Source: Tillus elongatus
Taxonomy: Eukaryota; Arthropoda; Insecta; Coleoptera; Cleridae
Direction: 5' to 3'
DNA: 64,000 bases
Assembly: GCA_964006375.1 (NCBI GenBank)
Contig: OZ023266.1
Coordinates: forward strand, 15,739,565 to 15,803,564
Shown here in pieces: positions 23,973-35,113 of the stretch (its first letter is position 1; every line of letters starts with the position of its first letter). The notes under the pieces were generated by a model, which saw only the letters and a program-made list of their open reading frames with translations, was not told the DNA's origin and ran no database searches. The translations under genes were made by a program, and so were the position numbers.

Positions 23973-26256
23973 ACAGGGTGTTTCTAAATTGATGCGAAAA
24001 GTTTTACAAGGTGATTCTTTGGTGAAAAATAAGGAGTGTCTTTTTTATAAAGTTTTTCTTGAAACCCCTTCTCCTCTAAGTTACAGCCCTTTGAAATTTT
24101 GGCAAAAAAAGTTTTTATAAAATTTCTCCGTTATGGAATAATTTTAAAAACGAAATTTTGCATATGCATAAGGCTAACAAAATGACAGTTTTAAATGGAT
24201 TTTATAACTATATAATGTTATCACAAGAGGGTGAAAAAACCTACCATTACATTATTTTTACCAGTACTTTTTATTGTGAGTACCGTTTTCTATTAAAAAA
24301 AAGATTTGGAAAGAAAGATTCATTTAGCAACTTTTTTATGTCTTGACATTTTCTCATAAGCTAGTGTCATCACAAAAAAATAAAACTTTACTCAGATTGA
24401 TGTCACATGAATTTACAGAGTGGGTGTTATTTGCTGAAAATCAAGTACGTGGTAGGCTGTCAAATAACGTCATAATTATACTAATATTAATTGTTCTGGT
24501 TGTTGTCAATCTATCGAGAATTTTTTAAACACTTAGAACAAATAAGTGAATAAAATGGTAAATTATACCGATTCCGAAATGGCATAGATGCATTTTGAAT
24601 ATGGCCGTGCTAATGGCAATGGATTAAGAGCACAGCGCCTCCACAATGAGTTATATCCAAATAGAGCTGTACCCCATCACAGCATATTCGCACGCATTCA
24701 TCAACGTCTGCAAGAAGAAGGAACATTTTCAAGAAGTGCCGCCGATTGCGGGCGTTCTAGAGAAGTAAGAACTGTAGCACTTGAAGAGCTGTCCTCAATT
24801 TAATTGAAGAATCGCCTGGTACAAGTACAAGAAGAATCGCTCAAGTCTTAAATGTCAGCTATTCCACGGTATTTAGAATTTTAAAAGAACAACTACTGCA
24901 TCCCTACCATATTCAACGAGTTTAAGCGCTCTAACCTCGTGATTTTTTACCTCGTTTAATTTTTTGTCAATGGATGCTTCAAATGATCACGCAAATTCCA
25001 CAGTTCTTATCTCGTATTTTATTTACTGATGAGGCCAACTTTTCACGAGAATCTATTAGAAATTTTCATAATAACCACATATGGTCTGAAGAAAACCCAC
25101 ACGAAATTACGGAATCTCATTTTCAATACCAGTTTTCATTAAATGTATGGCTTGCTGTCATTGGTGATGACTTAATTGGACCATATTTTCTTTCGATAAG
25201 ACTAAATGGAGAAGTGTACTGTCATCTATTCAAAGACGGGTTGCCCATACTTCTTGAAAATATTGCTTTACAAATTAGACAACAAATGTGGTACATGGAC
25301 GACGGGGCTCCGGCTCATTTTAGTATCAACGCTCGTAACTACTTGAACAAAGTTTACCCGAATCGTTGGATAGGTCGAGGAGGCCCACAGAATCTGTTGG
25401 ATTTTTGCCTGTGGGGTTTTCTGAAAACCTTAGTTTATTCAAGTCCTATTGAAAATATCGATGACCTCAGAAATCGTATTATCGCATCATGTGATATTAT
25501 AAGAAACACACCCGGTATTTTTCATAGAATACGAAGTTCAATGAGAAACAGACTATAGTCATGCGTTCTCTCCGAAGGGGGCATTTTCAACATTTATTTC
25601 GATGATACGTACTGACATTTTGTTAATATTTCTTTTCGTCTTTTAGTTTGTTAATTATTAATTATAAAATAGTTGTTGTTTCTTATTATGAATTTTTGGA
25701 AAGTAGTAAAAGCCAAAAGAATACATATTAACATATTAGTGTAATTATGACGTTATCTGGCAGCCTACCACGTACTTGATTTTTCAGCAAATAACAACCA
25801 CTCTGTAAATTCATGTGACATCGATCTGAGTAATATTTTATTTTTTTGTGATGAAACTAACAATTCTATGAGAAAATACCAAGATATAAAAACGTAGCTA
25901 AATGAATCTTTCTTTCCAAATCATTTTTTTAAATAGAAAACGGTACACACAATGAAAAGTACTGATAAAAATAATGTAAGAGTAGGTTTTTTCACCCTCT
26001 TGTGATAACATTATAGAGTTATAAAATCCATTTAAAACTGTCATTTTGTTAGCCATATACATCTGCAAAATTTCGTTTTTTAAAATTATTCCATAACGGA
26101 GAAATTTTATGAAAACTTCTTTTTTGCCAAAATTTCAAAGGGCTGTAGCTTGGAGGAGAAGAGGTTTCAAGAAAAACTTTATGAAAAAGACACCCCTTAT
26201 TTTTCGCCAAAGAATCACCCTGTTAAATTTTTCGCATCAATTTAGAAACACCCTGT
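23973..26256 (+). mobile_element. Mariner-like element with about 500-bp terminal inverted repeats (MLE-4)
   Basis: Bases 23973-24480 and 25740-26256 are reverse complements over about 510 bases with scattered mismatches. Outermost words are ACAGGGTGTTTCTAAATTGA on the left and its reverse on the right. The right end is followed by TA. The left is preceded by GA, with TATA two bases further out, so the target duplication is eroded. The transposase lies between. The insertion splits the endonuclease frame of the R4-like element: PYY upstream and YTPEPVLEN downstream join across it. Confidence 0.9.
24555..25558 (+). pseudogene. Transposase of MLE-4, third catalytic aspartate deleted
   Basis: The start at 24555 (MVNYTDSEMA then a stop) runs into MHFEYGRANGNGLRAQRLHN, a helix-turn-helix of the DUF4817 kind, and EEGTFSRSAADCGRSREVR. 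After a damaged stretch the frame resumes at about 24974 with ILFTDEANFSRE (first aspartate), NVWLAVIGDDLIGPYFL, and MWYMDDGAPAHFSI (second aspartate). RWIGRGGPQNLLDFCLWGFL follows, in which the WPxRSPD block holding the third aspartate has been deleted. The chain ends at 25558 (SSMRNRL). The deletion, a stop and frameshifts make it inactive, although its inverted repeats could still serve as substrate. Confidence 0.85.
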
Positions 26257-26353
26257 ATATATAGTAGGGCACCTTACTAAGTCCCAGTTTCAGAGCAAGT
26301 TTTGATGAACGCGCAACTGCGTCGTGCCTCTCTTTATACTGTGTTGCAACAAA
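26257..26353 (-). pseudogene. R2/R4-like retrotransposon segment 2 of 3
   Basis: On the minus strand this short stretch reads QYKERHDAVARSSKLALKLG then LSKVPYY, the region between the cysteine/histidine motif and the nuclease core. It continues the protein from 27583 onward and joins the segment ending at 23968, so it fixes the order of two later insertions. Confidence 0.72.
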
Positions 26354-26361
26354 TGCTTGAC

Positions 26362-27574
26362 TAGTGATGGTAAAAACTGTTACATTACTTCAACTGGTCG
26401 CAACAGTTACTGTTAATTAGAAATAACAGTTAAATATAACGGGTCCAAAATGACAGTATGAACTATGATTTATTAAGAAATCCACGTAGACGTAGTAACA
26501 GTAGCTAAACCCGTCCGGTGGTGTAGTTGAGCAAAGGAGATTCGCTGCTACACGGGTTCAATCCCCGGGCGATGTAACTATCAGTTGATCCGGCCTGACG
26601 TGTGAAGGTGATTAATTTGGATACAAAGACAAAAATAATTATGAAACAATGTGGATAGAGCTAAAACTTTAGATATCTCTAATTCTCTGAAACATAATTT
26701 AAATTGTTTACTATACTATGCAACTATATAATGTTTAAAATAAAAAAAATATTTTTGTTTTATGTTTCAAATAATTAATAATTTTTTCATAAAATAAAAT
26801 GATGAAGAGGTTTTTTGGGTATTTATCACTAATAATAATTTGGTAAAAAAATCAACGATGAAAAATTTCTTTCGAATTTTCTTTACTAATTAAGTATTAG
26901 TTAAGCATTGAGCTTGAAAACCTGTATAGCCATTTTTTCCTTGAAAATGAGAGTTATATGAAATACATGAATTATTGTAAGCAAAAAATAAAATAAATAT
27001 ATATATATATTTTAAATTAAAACTATTTTTTTCTCTCTACTTATAGGGTGAAGTGTGTCTGGTTTCAACTATACCGGGTACAGGGAATATTTTTATAATT
27101 TCATTAAAATTGGTACTGTTCCTGAGATTTTTGAAGTTTCAGCGATTAGTAGTAGTAGTGTCCGTGTCCGTATGCCGTATCCCCATCAACAACCTGATAA
27201 AATTTAACAGTTTTATTGTACCCAGGATCCTACGTTCCCAAAGCTGTGAGCACTAATATAAAGTGTTAAGTATTATGTTATAAAGTCCGCTCTATACTCT
27301 ATACCCATACATATTTAGCATTCCCAGTCTCATATCCATTCATCCTGGTATAACAGTTGCGGATGAAAACCGATGTTGATTTATCGTAGCTAGTTGCAGT
27401 GCAACAGAAACAGATACGAGTCCTAGTGTAAAGCGCAAACGCAAATAGATTTCTGCTGTAGTGTTTCTGGTACTCCTGTAACCTGTTATTTTCATATATC
27501 CATAACAGGTTGTTACTGTTGTGGCTCGGCAACAGTTAAAAAATAACAGATTGTTAAATAACAACCCATCACTA
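26362..27574. mobile_element. Non-autonomous hAT element, 1213 bp
   Basis: The ends are TAGTGATGG on the left and CCATCACTA on the right. Directly outside is the same 8-base word TGCTTGAC (26354-26361 and 27575-27582), the target duplication length typical of hAT. No transposase frame is visible, so movement would need an enzyme from elsewhere. It lies inside the R4-like frame between ETIQHVTGEC and RHDAVAR, and itself contains a tRNA-like head at 26513. Confidence 0.88.
26513..26585 (+). other. tRNA-like SINE head inside the hAT element
   Basis: GGTGGTGTAGTTGAGCA (A-box like) and ACGGGTTCAATCCCCGGG (B-box like) are 30-odd bases apart. The outer bases CCGTCCGG and CCGGGCGA nearly pair. The anticodon arm is not convincing, so I read it as a SINE head rather than a working tRNA gene. 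Confidence 0.55.
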
Positions 27575-27582
27575 TGCTTGAC

Positions 27583-28035
27583 ATTCTCCGGTGACGTGCT
27601 GAATAGTCTCTGATGACTGACACCCAAATCTACATTTGTCATCTTGGACTGAATTATCTACAACTATATACTTAAGGTATTTTCTTGTTGGGATGACCTG
27701 GTCTTGTATGGCAAGAAAAAACCCCTCTGTCTCTGGAAATATCTGTCCGGACCCAACCCGTAGTTCGACGCCAATATGTCGACATGTGCCTGGGAGGTCT
27801 CATTCAGATATCGCTCATGGAGAGGCTTCTGCGTTTAAGATTGTAGCGTTGTTGAATCATCTGCCTCGCATATAACATGGTGCAGTTCAAAAGTAATCGC
27901 CCGCTGATGGACATATGTACGTAGGTTTAATATCTACTGGTCTAACTGTTTACCAATATCCAATACTTCCCTTCCCAGTTGGTGTCTAGGTAGGGCAACT
28001 TGCTGTATCTCACTACGCGGTAATGCGTCTTGGAT
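27583..28035 (-). pseudogene. R2/R4-like retrotransposon segment 3 of 3 (zinc-binding region)
   Basis: The minus strand gives GFFLAIQDQVIPTRKYLKYI in a frame starting near 27770, then CRFGCQSSETIQHVTGEC, the CCHC-type cluster that precedes the endonuclease in R2/R4-group elements. Upstream to about 28035 the reading is broken by stops (KTHYRVVRYSKLPYLDTN near 28010). The reverse transcriptase core is not present in this window, so the copy is 5'-truncated. Confidence 0.7.
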
Positions 28036-28590
28036 CTTGTTAGGAGCGTTTGCACCTTCCGTTGTAGATTTTTGATGTCTGGTTTTATTATTATCATTAC
28101 CATTATTACTATTATTATTATTAGATATTATTTATAAAATAAATATTTTGAAAACAGTATTTAGTAGGCTTAAATATAGAGATAAAGCAACATACAGAAA
28201 ACAGAGGATTAGTAGGTTAATATTCGAGTACCTTACGTACCGACACGGTGGTCACAGTGCAGGAGTTAGCCCTTGGACGGAAAGTCAGCGCCCTGTATTT
28301 TCTCTTCATTTGGGCTATCACCTGGAAACAAATTGAATTATGCACAGTGACATACCGTCACATATAATTTCAGTAACTCTAAAGGGTAAGGTTGAGAAAG
28401 CGGTGTGTGAAAGAGCAGAAGCATTTTTATTGTGTGGCTGTTTACTATATTACATTTCCAGTGAGGTTCTTAGTTAAAAATGTTAAAGTAAATAAAAATT
28501 AATTTATTAGTTTCTAAACTAAAATTAAAAATGATCTATATAGTAAGTGTAAGTAGTTTCTGCTGTATTTTGTATTAGGCATTAAAATAA
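28036..28590. other. Spacer, no gene supported
   Basis: Contains a short ATT/ATC-rich run near 28085-28130 and nothing else I can name. Confidence 0.4.
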
Positions 28591-28934
28591 GAGCCTCGGT
28601 GGTTCAGGGGTAAGAACGTGTGCTTCTGAACCGAAAGGTACTGGGTTCGATTCTAGGGTTCCCCTTTCAATGCAAACTGTAACCTTAACATCAACTGAGG
28701 TTCTGGCATTGTATTTGAGCAAGTTGATAGTCTGCACGTTCCGAATTTCAGAGGGGGCGTAAAGTTGTCGGTCCCGTCTTCATGCGATGTTGGGCACGTT
28801 AAAGATCCATACCCTCCTTACAGTAAGGCAGGGGTTCGCCAAAATTTCCAGGATGGTGAGGTGAAACTGCTCCCTGGCGACGGTGATTGGCCATAGTCGT
28901 GGAAATAGGCAGACGTTAAAGAAACAAAACACAC
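28591..28934 (+). mobile_element. tRNA-derived SINE, family A, copy 2 (complete)
   Basis: Starts GAGCCTCGGTGGTTCAGGGG with B-box GGGTTCGATTC and ends GAAACAAAACACAC. A 14-base direct repeat flanks it with one mismatch (AGGCATTAAAATAA at 28577-28590, AGGCATTGAAATAA at 28935-28948), so it moved by LINE-type retrotransposition. The head most resembles a Lys- or Gln-type tRNA. Confidence 0.9.
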
Positions 28935-29208
28935 AGGCATTGAAATAATAACGCTTGTGTTAATTTAAATTTATAATTTATTCAGTCGTTGAAAAGATTC
29001 TCACAAAGCCATACAAAATATAATTAATATATTTGAAGATACTGGTACCAAATACTTTATAATGACAATACAGGACACTCCGGCTGATTTCGAATACCAG
29101 CGCCCCTAGCGGATAGTACTGATGTTACGTCATTCGAGAACGTGTAACACTAGCAATTGCTGGTGTTTAACTGTGTATAATTAAGTTTGAGCTAGTTTTT
29201 TTTTACAA

Positions 29209-29610
29209 TGAATGTTAGTGGTTGGGTGTGTGCAATCTATAATTGTTCGAATTATAACGTGCTAAATCTATCAAAGACATTTCATAGGTTTCCAAAGGAT
29301 GGCGAAACGTGAATATGATTTTTTGTGTTTTCTTTTGTTACCAGCAAATTTTTTTACAAATTCGCCTAGTAATTAATATGAAACAATAACTATAACATGG
29401 ATTGACGATACTTTTGTATTATAGATGCAAGAAAAGGGTACTGTTATGAAAAAGAACTGATTTGGATATAGTATTGAAGACACAAGGTGCATTTTACATT
29501 TCAATGTCACTTCCAAAAGAATGAATTTGTTGAAGCAGAAGACAAATTCAGAATCACTTTGATGCCAATATGTACAGTTCGCAGAAGATAATTTATTGTG
29601 TAATATTTAC
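29209..29610 (+). pseudogene. THAP-type zinc finger remnant
   Basis: At 29209 the frame reads MNVSGWVCAIYNCSNYNVLN then TFHRFPKDGE and a stop. This matches the start of a THAP domain, a C2CH DNA-binding zinc finger: a Cys-x4-Cys pair, then the FHRFP block. About 200 bases downstream another frame gives FQCHFQKNEFVEAEDKFRI followed by TLMPICTV, matching the second half with the CxxH pair and the closing proline box. A GT at 29311 and AG near 29423 could be intron borders, though frames do not join cleanly. THAP domains occur in host regulators and in P-element-type transposases; this piece does not show which. Confidence 0.6.
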
Positions 29611-31269
29611 CATCATGTACCTATTTATAGATAAGCTTCGTAAACGGATGGTTGAACGGCTTTAATCATAAGTTGTGCATAAAAAATATATATAAAGGCA
29701 AACAAAGTTTTGCATTAATAATAAATGATATAAGGAAACTGTTTTTATATCTTCTTCTGTCTCCTTTTTTATTTCATTATGGCGTAAACTGTTACATTTT
29801 TTCACATTTAAAATTATTTTACTTGGTAAAGGCTTTTAATTATCTTCCCAAGACAAGTTTTTAAAGAGACAAGTAGAAATAGCAGATTCAGCCTTATAAT
29901 AGATTTATTCACGGAAGTAAGAGTTAGTCTCGCCTTTCATCTGCACAATTTCTTAATTATGTACTAAGTATATCAGTCACATATTTTAAAATATTAGATT
30001 AATAAGACAGTTTTCATGTAGAGATATAGCAAATTGAGTACTGTGCTACCATTTATACCTAGAACAATTATTTATAGGTAAGTACAGATTGTAACTTAAT
30101 ATCCTCAGAAACAGCTCTCAGTATATTCCAATACCTACCCTTGAAATAGTAGTTTAACGACGGTTTCAAGGTGGTACATTAAATTATGATGAAATAAGAT
30201 TATGGGTAAGAGAAATTTGCAGAATTATTCATACTGAATTCATTTAGGTTTCAAGCTGAGTGTTGATACAAATTCTATTTATAACTATATAATAAGAAAA
30301 TGTTCACTGTTTTGTCATGTACAAGTTTTTATATTCATCTATAATAAACCAATTGTCTAAATTAGGAATATGTAGGTAAATATACAATTCAAATTACCTG
30401 CTCAGTTGTCAGTACTTCACGCGAGGTGGTGCTAGTGTACTTGTCACAAATATCACCAATGCTAAAGCATGGGAGTGTCCCGTATTGTCATTATATATTA
30501 TTTGCTGGTACTATCGAAAATAACAAAGATTCGTAGAAACATAAATGTTACCGCGACTTAACTTTACGGTTAAGACGTTTGAATTTTTTAAACAATTTGT
30601 TTAATGATTTACAGAATTAATACTTAAGATAAAATTACAATATTAAAATAAAGACAAATACGAATATCAATATAAGTGTGATATATAAATGTTAGCACAC
30701 GATGTGCAGCGTCTCAAGTTATAAACCAGAATGAACGCCTCGCTGAAGGCGAGCCGTCTATTTATAACATGTCCCCCAGGCGTTGTTCTCCGGAGGTGAC
30801 TTTAAGTTTAGCTGACAGAGTTTCCCACGTGTGAAATTCACTCTACTACGTCGTTCCCAAGATGTCTCCTGTCTTGCGGATTTGAAGGTGCCTTCTATAT
30901 TCCTGATGACTGCGGCTATCATGCTCTGGGAAAGTTACTTGTTAGTCTATTGTAGGTGGTCTATTTATCTCGCGGGTTTGTAAAAATGCTTGGTCACCCA
31001 GAAAAGTCAATTTCTCGTCGCTTACAACTGGGTATTGTATTAACTGGTTTGGTAAAAATATTATACTAGGATTTAAAGTTGCGCGTATAAAAAATCCGGT
31101 CAGAGCAAGAACTCAATCTGACTATCATAAACGCCGTACATTCATTAACTAGATGCCCAATTCAAGGGCAGCAGCAGGTGTTAATTTAAAAAATATTTAC
31201 AACGATAAGGCATAGTTTAAATGTAGCGGGTCAGTAAACAGGGAAATCGTCATATTTCACAGTCATAAA
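29611..31269. other. AT-rich spacer with a short hairpin near 30740
   Basis: No gene supported. GCCTCGCTGAAGGCGAGCC at 30735-30753 forms a perfect short hairpin, followed by TATTTATAAC. The GC-richer block 30730-30990 could be an unidentified repeat or promoter-like segment. Confidence 0.4.
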
Positions 31270-32360
31270 CACAGTCTTATCCACGACAGGCAGTATGGAT
31301 TCCGTCAGCGCAGATCAACTGCCGACCTCCTTTCCTTTGTCACCCATTCTTGGAACAAGTCATTCGACCAGGTCTGGCACGCAGCGCTGCTTAATAAACT
31401 TCCGGCCTATGGCCTACCACCAAAACTCTGTACCTGGACAGCAAATTTCAACCGGAGCATTTCTGTTGTCGTGGGTGGTCATTCCTCTAAACTGTATCCA
31501 GATAATGCAGGAGTCCCTCAAGGTTCAGCCTTAGACCCTACCTTGTTTCTTCTCCACATCAATGACCTCCTCTCTAGCATATCCAACCCAGTTGACAGTT
31601 ACGCGGACGACAGCACCCTCCACTCAAATATACAATATTCTAAGCCTGTCTCTTTAGCCCAATTAGATGAGGATCGCAGACTCATGGAGGGTTCTGTCTC
31701 CGTGGATCTCCAAAAAATATTAGACTGGGGATGTAGAAATCTTGTACAATTCAACCCCACCAAATCACAGTCTTGCTTTGTCTCTCATAAGAGATAAACC
31801 AGCCCTAGACCCATCACAATGAACAACCAAGTTATTCAAAGTAATTAGTCCTTTTCACTTGTGGGCATTTCTGTGGATCGAAATCTCAATTGGCACCAAC
31901 ATGTCACATAAATTGCACAAGCGGCTGCTAAGAAATTAGGTTTCCTCTTCCGGGCAAATACTTTTCACCAGCTAATCTCTATACCTTATATGCTTCACAA
32001 ATAAGACCAAACCTCGAATACTGCTCCCACATCTGGGGTGCTGCTGCCGCTTCTACACTCGCTATCCTGGACTCCATTCAGAAGAGAGCTATACGTCTCA
32101 TCGGTGAACCTACCCTCACCCAAAGGCTGCCATACCTTGCCCACCGACGTGCCGTCGGTGACAACTCTCTCTCTTTTATAGATATCTACACGGGCACTGC
32201 TCAGTGGAGCTTTCTTCCATAGTTCCTCCACCTGTTGCCCCCAACAGATCTACCAGGGGAACAGAGCGAATGCAGCCTTTTACTGTCCAGGTCACTAGAC
32301 ATAGAACATCCTGTTATCCCGCTCTTTTGTCCCGAGGACTTCCAAGTTGTGGAATTCTTT
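31270..32360 (+). pseudogene. Non-LTR retrotransposon family J, copy 5
   Basis: Starts within the reverse transcriptase fingers (DRQYGFRQRRSTADLLSF in a frame near 31285), keeps the FDQVWHAALLNKLPAYGLP region that other copies lost, then GVPQGSALDPTLFLLHINDL and DSYADDSTLHSN near 31600. Frames shift at about 31470 and a stop follows at 31795. The C-terminal domain continues to NSLP-like sequence and is cut at about 32360 without the usual 3' tail. A deletion near 31355 removes part of the palm. Confidence 0.86.
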
Positions 32361-33286
32361 TATCTATTTTTGTGAGACATAACACTTTAAATTAAAATAA
32401 AAAGCCTGTGTGTTAGTAAGCGAAGATTGCAGCCTGTGATTAGCACTGATTAGTACACCTGGATAACCCAAATCATGCATCTTTTAAAGAACGTCGTCTC
32501 ATCAACAAAGTTGAAAAATTCGAAATTTTTCATCCTCTGATGACACTAACTTTCTTAGTGAAACAATCTTCAGGTCGTTGTTGTGATTTGGGTTCTGTAA
32601 GTGTATCTATATGTTTATTTGTTATATTCAAGGAACAAAAATCATTTTATAGGATCTTTTGAGAAACGTCGTATATCGAGCATGCCTTTTATATCTAAAA
32701 ATATAGGTAGAAAAACTCTACAAATCGACCACAGAACAAATTTCATCCGCGTGAAGCATTTAGGTTATGAACGGTAACGAAAAAATGCATATTCGTTAAA
32801 ACTATAATAAAAGAAGCCAATGTTTCAGAGTCTGCGATTAAACATTTTTCGTCACACTTCAGCAAAGGCAACGTTTTAATAATTTAATTTTTTTCATGCG
32901 CAACAAGGATATCAGAAAAACAAATATAAACAAACAAAAAGCGAATATTAAATTGGCTGAACCGTAACCTCCTAGCTTTTAATCTTGTATTTTTTCGCAG
33001 TTAGAGTCACGAAGCGGTAGCACGTACACTTAGTATTCATTGTTTTGTTGTTTTAGCTGCTGAAATGTGGTCTGAAAACTTTTAAGTAAGCAGTAAGCTC
33101 TCTGTGTTAAACAAAGCTGAATGACGCTACTAAAGTTTGTGATGGCGGGGGGAAAATGAGTGGGAATTTAAAAGTGGCACTTCATACTTACCTCTCCGTT
33201 GCAGAAACAAAACAAAATAGCGACGCAAAGGCCCTGAAAAACAATTGAAGCATTATTTTAACATTTATTAGTGAAAACCTAAGATA

Positions 33287-33288
<2 letters not shown>
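32361..33288. other. Spacer, no gene supported
   Basis: AT-rich sequence without recognisable motifs or long frames. Confidence 0.4.

Positions 33289-33353
<65 letters not shown>
33289..33353. repeat. (TA)n microsatellite
   Basis: About 64 bp; forms the left flank of the small DNA element at 33354-34214. Confidence 0.97.
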
Positions 33354-33355
<2 letters not shown>

Positions 33356-34211
33356 TCATTAATTCCCGAGTCCCACGTGACCGGATTTTGTCTCTCTCTT
33401 AGTGGAATACGATTTTAGAAGTTGGCAGTCAAAAAGTAACCAAAAAAATCACTAGACTAGGGACCTCAAAGTTACGAAATCAATTGACAATTGACAGTTC
33501 AGTCCATTGGCGCTCATTTCCCCTTTGGCCGGTTATTTTGTATGTGTATTGTGCATTTTCCAAGTTCGACCAGTGTTTATCTTCTTCAAATAATGTTCTA
33601 TCTGTTGGACAAAAAAAAAAATAAACAGTTTTTATGAAAACTGAGCATTTTCGTTGCGTTTTTACGTAAGTTAAAAGTGTAGATATGTTAAAGTTATGTT
33701 TATTTATTTGTTCCATTTTTGTAATGTTTTGTAATGTATTTTGTAATGCTAGTTTTGTTTGTTTTATTTTGATATATATACAAAATAAATGTAATATTTT
33801 ATAATGTTTTTACGAAGTGGTTATTAATGTTAAAATTAACAATGTTACATTTGAATTCCCCAACCCTTGAAACCTCAAAAATGACATTACAGCATCAGCG
33901 GAATGCCGCTAACACATCGCATCGCGATAGGTCAATTTTAATCTCATCTGAGCAAAACAAATATTTTTTTGCTCTGCGAAAAATATTTTCACTCTAATGC
34001 GTAAATGTGGAAGTAGAATTAAAGAAAACTAAAAGTTTAAGACATTTACTGTTTCACCTTATTATAATTTTTATATTTTTTATAAAACCACAAAGGAAAT
34101 AAGAGACGCCACTGGCAACTTAGGGATTTCATTTGATTCAGGTTGTACAACCGTGTATGTTTGGTTGCCTAACTTAAGCGATCACGTGCGACTCGGGAAT
34201 TAATGAAGGCC

Positions 34212-34214
<3 letters not shown>
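33354..34214. mobile_element. Small DNA transposon inserted within a (TA)n tract
   Basis: Left end TCATTAATTCCCGAGTC (33356) is the reverse complement of GACTCGGGAATTAATGA near the right end (34191-34207). The right end finishes GGCCCTG before TATATA. (TA)n borders both sides, as expected if a TA-targeting element landed in a microsatellite. The left end lacks the outer six or so bases. A 78-codon minus frame (33716-33480) has no known motif. I read it as a non-autonomous mariner-type element. Confidence 0.7.

Positions 34215-34289
<75 letters not shown>
34215..34289. repeat. (TA)n microsatellite
   Basis: About 75 bp; right flank of the small DNA element. Confidence 0.97.
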
Positions 34290-34294
<5 letters not shown>

Positions 34295-34792
34295 TTAGGT
34301 GCCCTATTTGTCAGTCTCTACATAGAGAGCTACAATATTTCATTATTTTCAAAAAGTGTGGATACAGCACTAGTAAATAAGTGTTGAAAAAGGTCTGAAT
34401 GCGCAAATATATTATGGTCGAGAATTTTTGTAAAACTATTTGAAATCCGATAACTCAATTTCCTATTAAGCTAGAATCTTCAATCTTGAATCATAGTAAC
34501 ACCTATGAAAACGCAGCCTGGGTACTAAATTAAAGAAAAATAACATAATGAACTTCGAAGATAATTACAAGTTGGTTTTAAAAAATCTTTTTTGTTGTTT
34601 TGTTGGCAAAAACTAGTTCGATTGGGTTGACTAAAACAAAACCATCCAAGCAATTAAAAGGAAAAATTCCTGCTATACTTATGATTTGGCAGGTACATTC
34701 ATTTTGTAAATAATTAAGTTTTTTCCAGAAAACTTTTGTGACTTTAATGAAATTTGTAACAATTTTTTTTTAAAGAGACTTGCAGTACTTAC
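34290..34792. other. Putative intron sequence downstream of the 34793-35113 exon; also a dispersed repeat
   Basis: Bases 34425-34792 recur with substitutions at 49660-50060 and, in part, in inverted orientation at 49310-49670 and near 53165-53300. Marker words are GTTGACTAAAACAAAACCATCC and AACTTTAATGAAATTTGTAA variants. Confidence 0.6.
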
Positions 34793-35113
34793 ATGTATTT
34801 CTACCAAATAATAATCTTCTAGCTTCATAGAAAATGGAAACTTATTTAAATAATCGCCAACTGGGACCTCTAAAACCGGTCTTCCAGATCCATTTAAATT
34901 TAAAAAATTAGTTTTAATAATAAACCTTACTAATAGTGTACAATTTGTCACGGGTTTTCCTAATAAAAGATAAGAATAATGAAAAGATTGCCCGGCTTCT
35001 GGCCCGTTACAATTTAGGAAAAGCGAGATTCCGGAAAAATAAAGAAAGAAGGTAAAGGAAATTAAACAAACCACAGGGAAGAGTAAAAGAGAAAGAATAG
35101 AGAATGGTTTCAC
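34793..35113 (-). CDS. Candidate first coding exon of an unrecognised secreted or membrane protein
   Basis: The minus strand opens at 35113 with a clear signal-peptide-like stretch, MKPFSILSLLLFPVVCLISF, followed by a short extracellular-looking segment (SLFLNCNGPEAGQ) and LEVPVGDYLNKFPFSMKLED. It meets a good splice donor, GTAAGT, at 34792-34787, after the codon for His in YLVEIHVS. The open frame continues 38 codons past the donor with Lys/Ser-rich, unconvincing sequence. I do not recognise the protein. Part of this exon is duplicated at 50103-50165 and 50704-50826, each time joined to a transposon terminus. Either this is the source gene of those captured fragments or it is itself a larger captured copy. 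No downstream exon was identified. Confidence 0.45.

Noticed and set aside
26513..26585. A functional tRNA gene inside the hAT element
   Set aside because: Promoter boxes are present but no convincing anticodon arm; more likely a SINE head.
28591..28665. A tRNA gene
   Set aside because: The tRNA-like part is the head of a 340-bp SINE with a target duplication and no proper cloverleaf.
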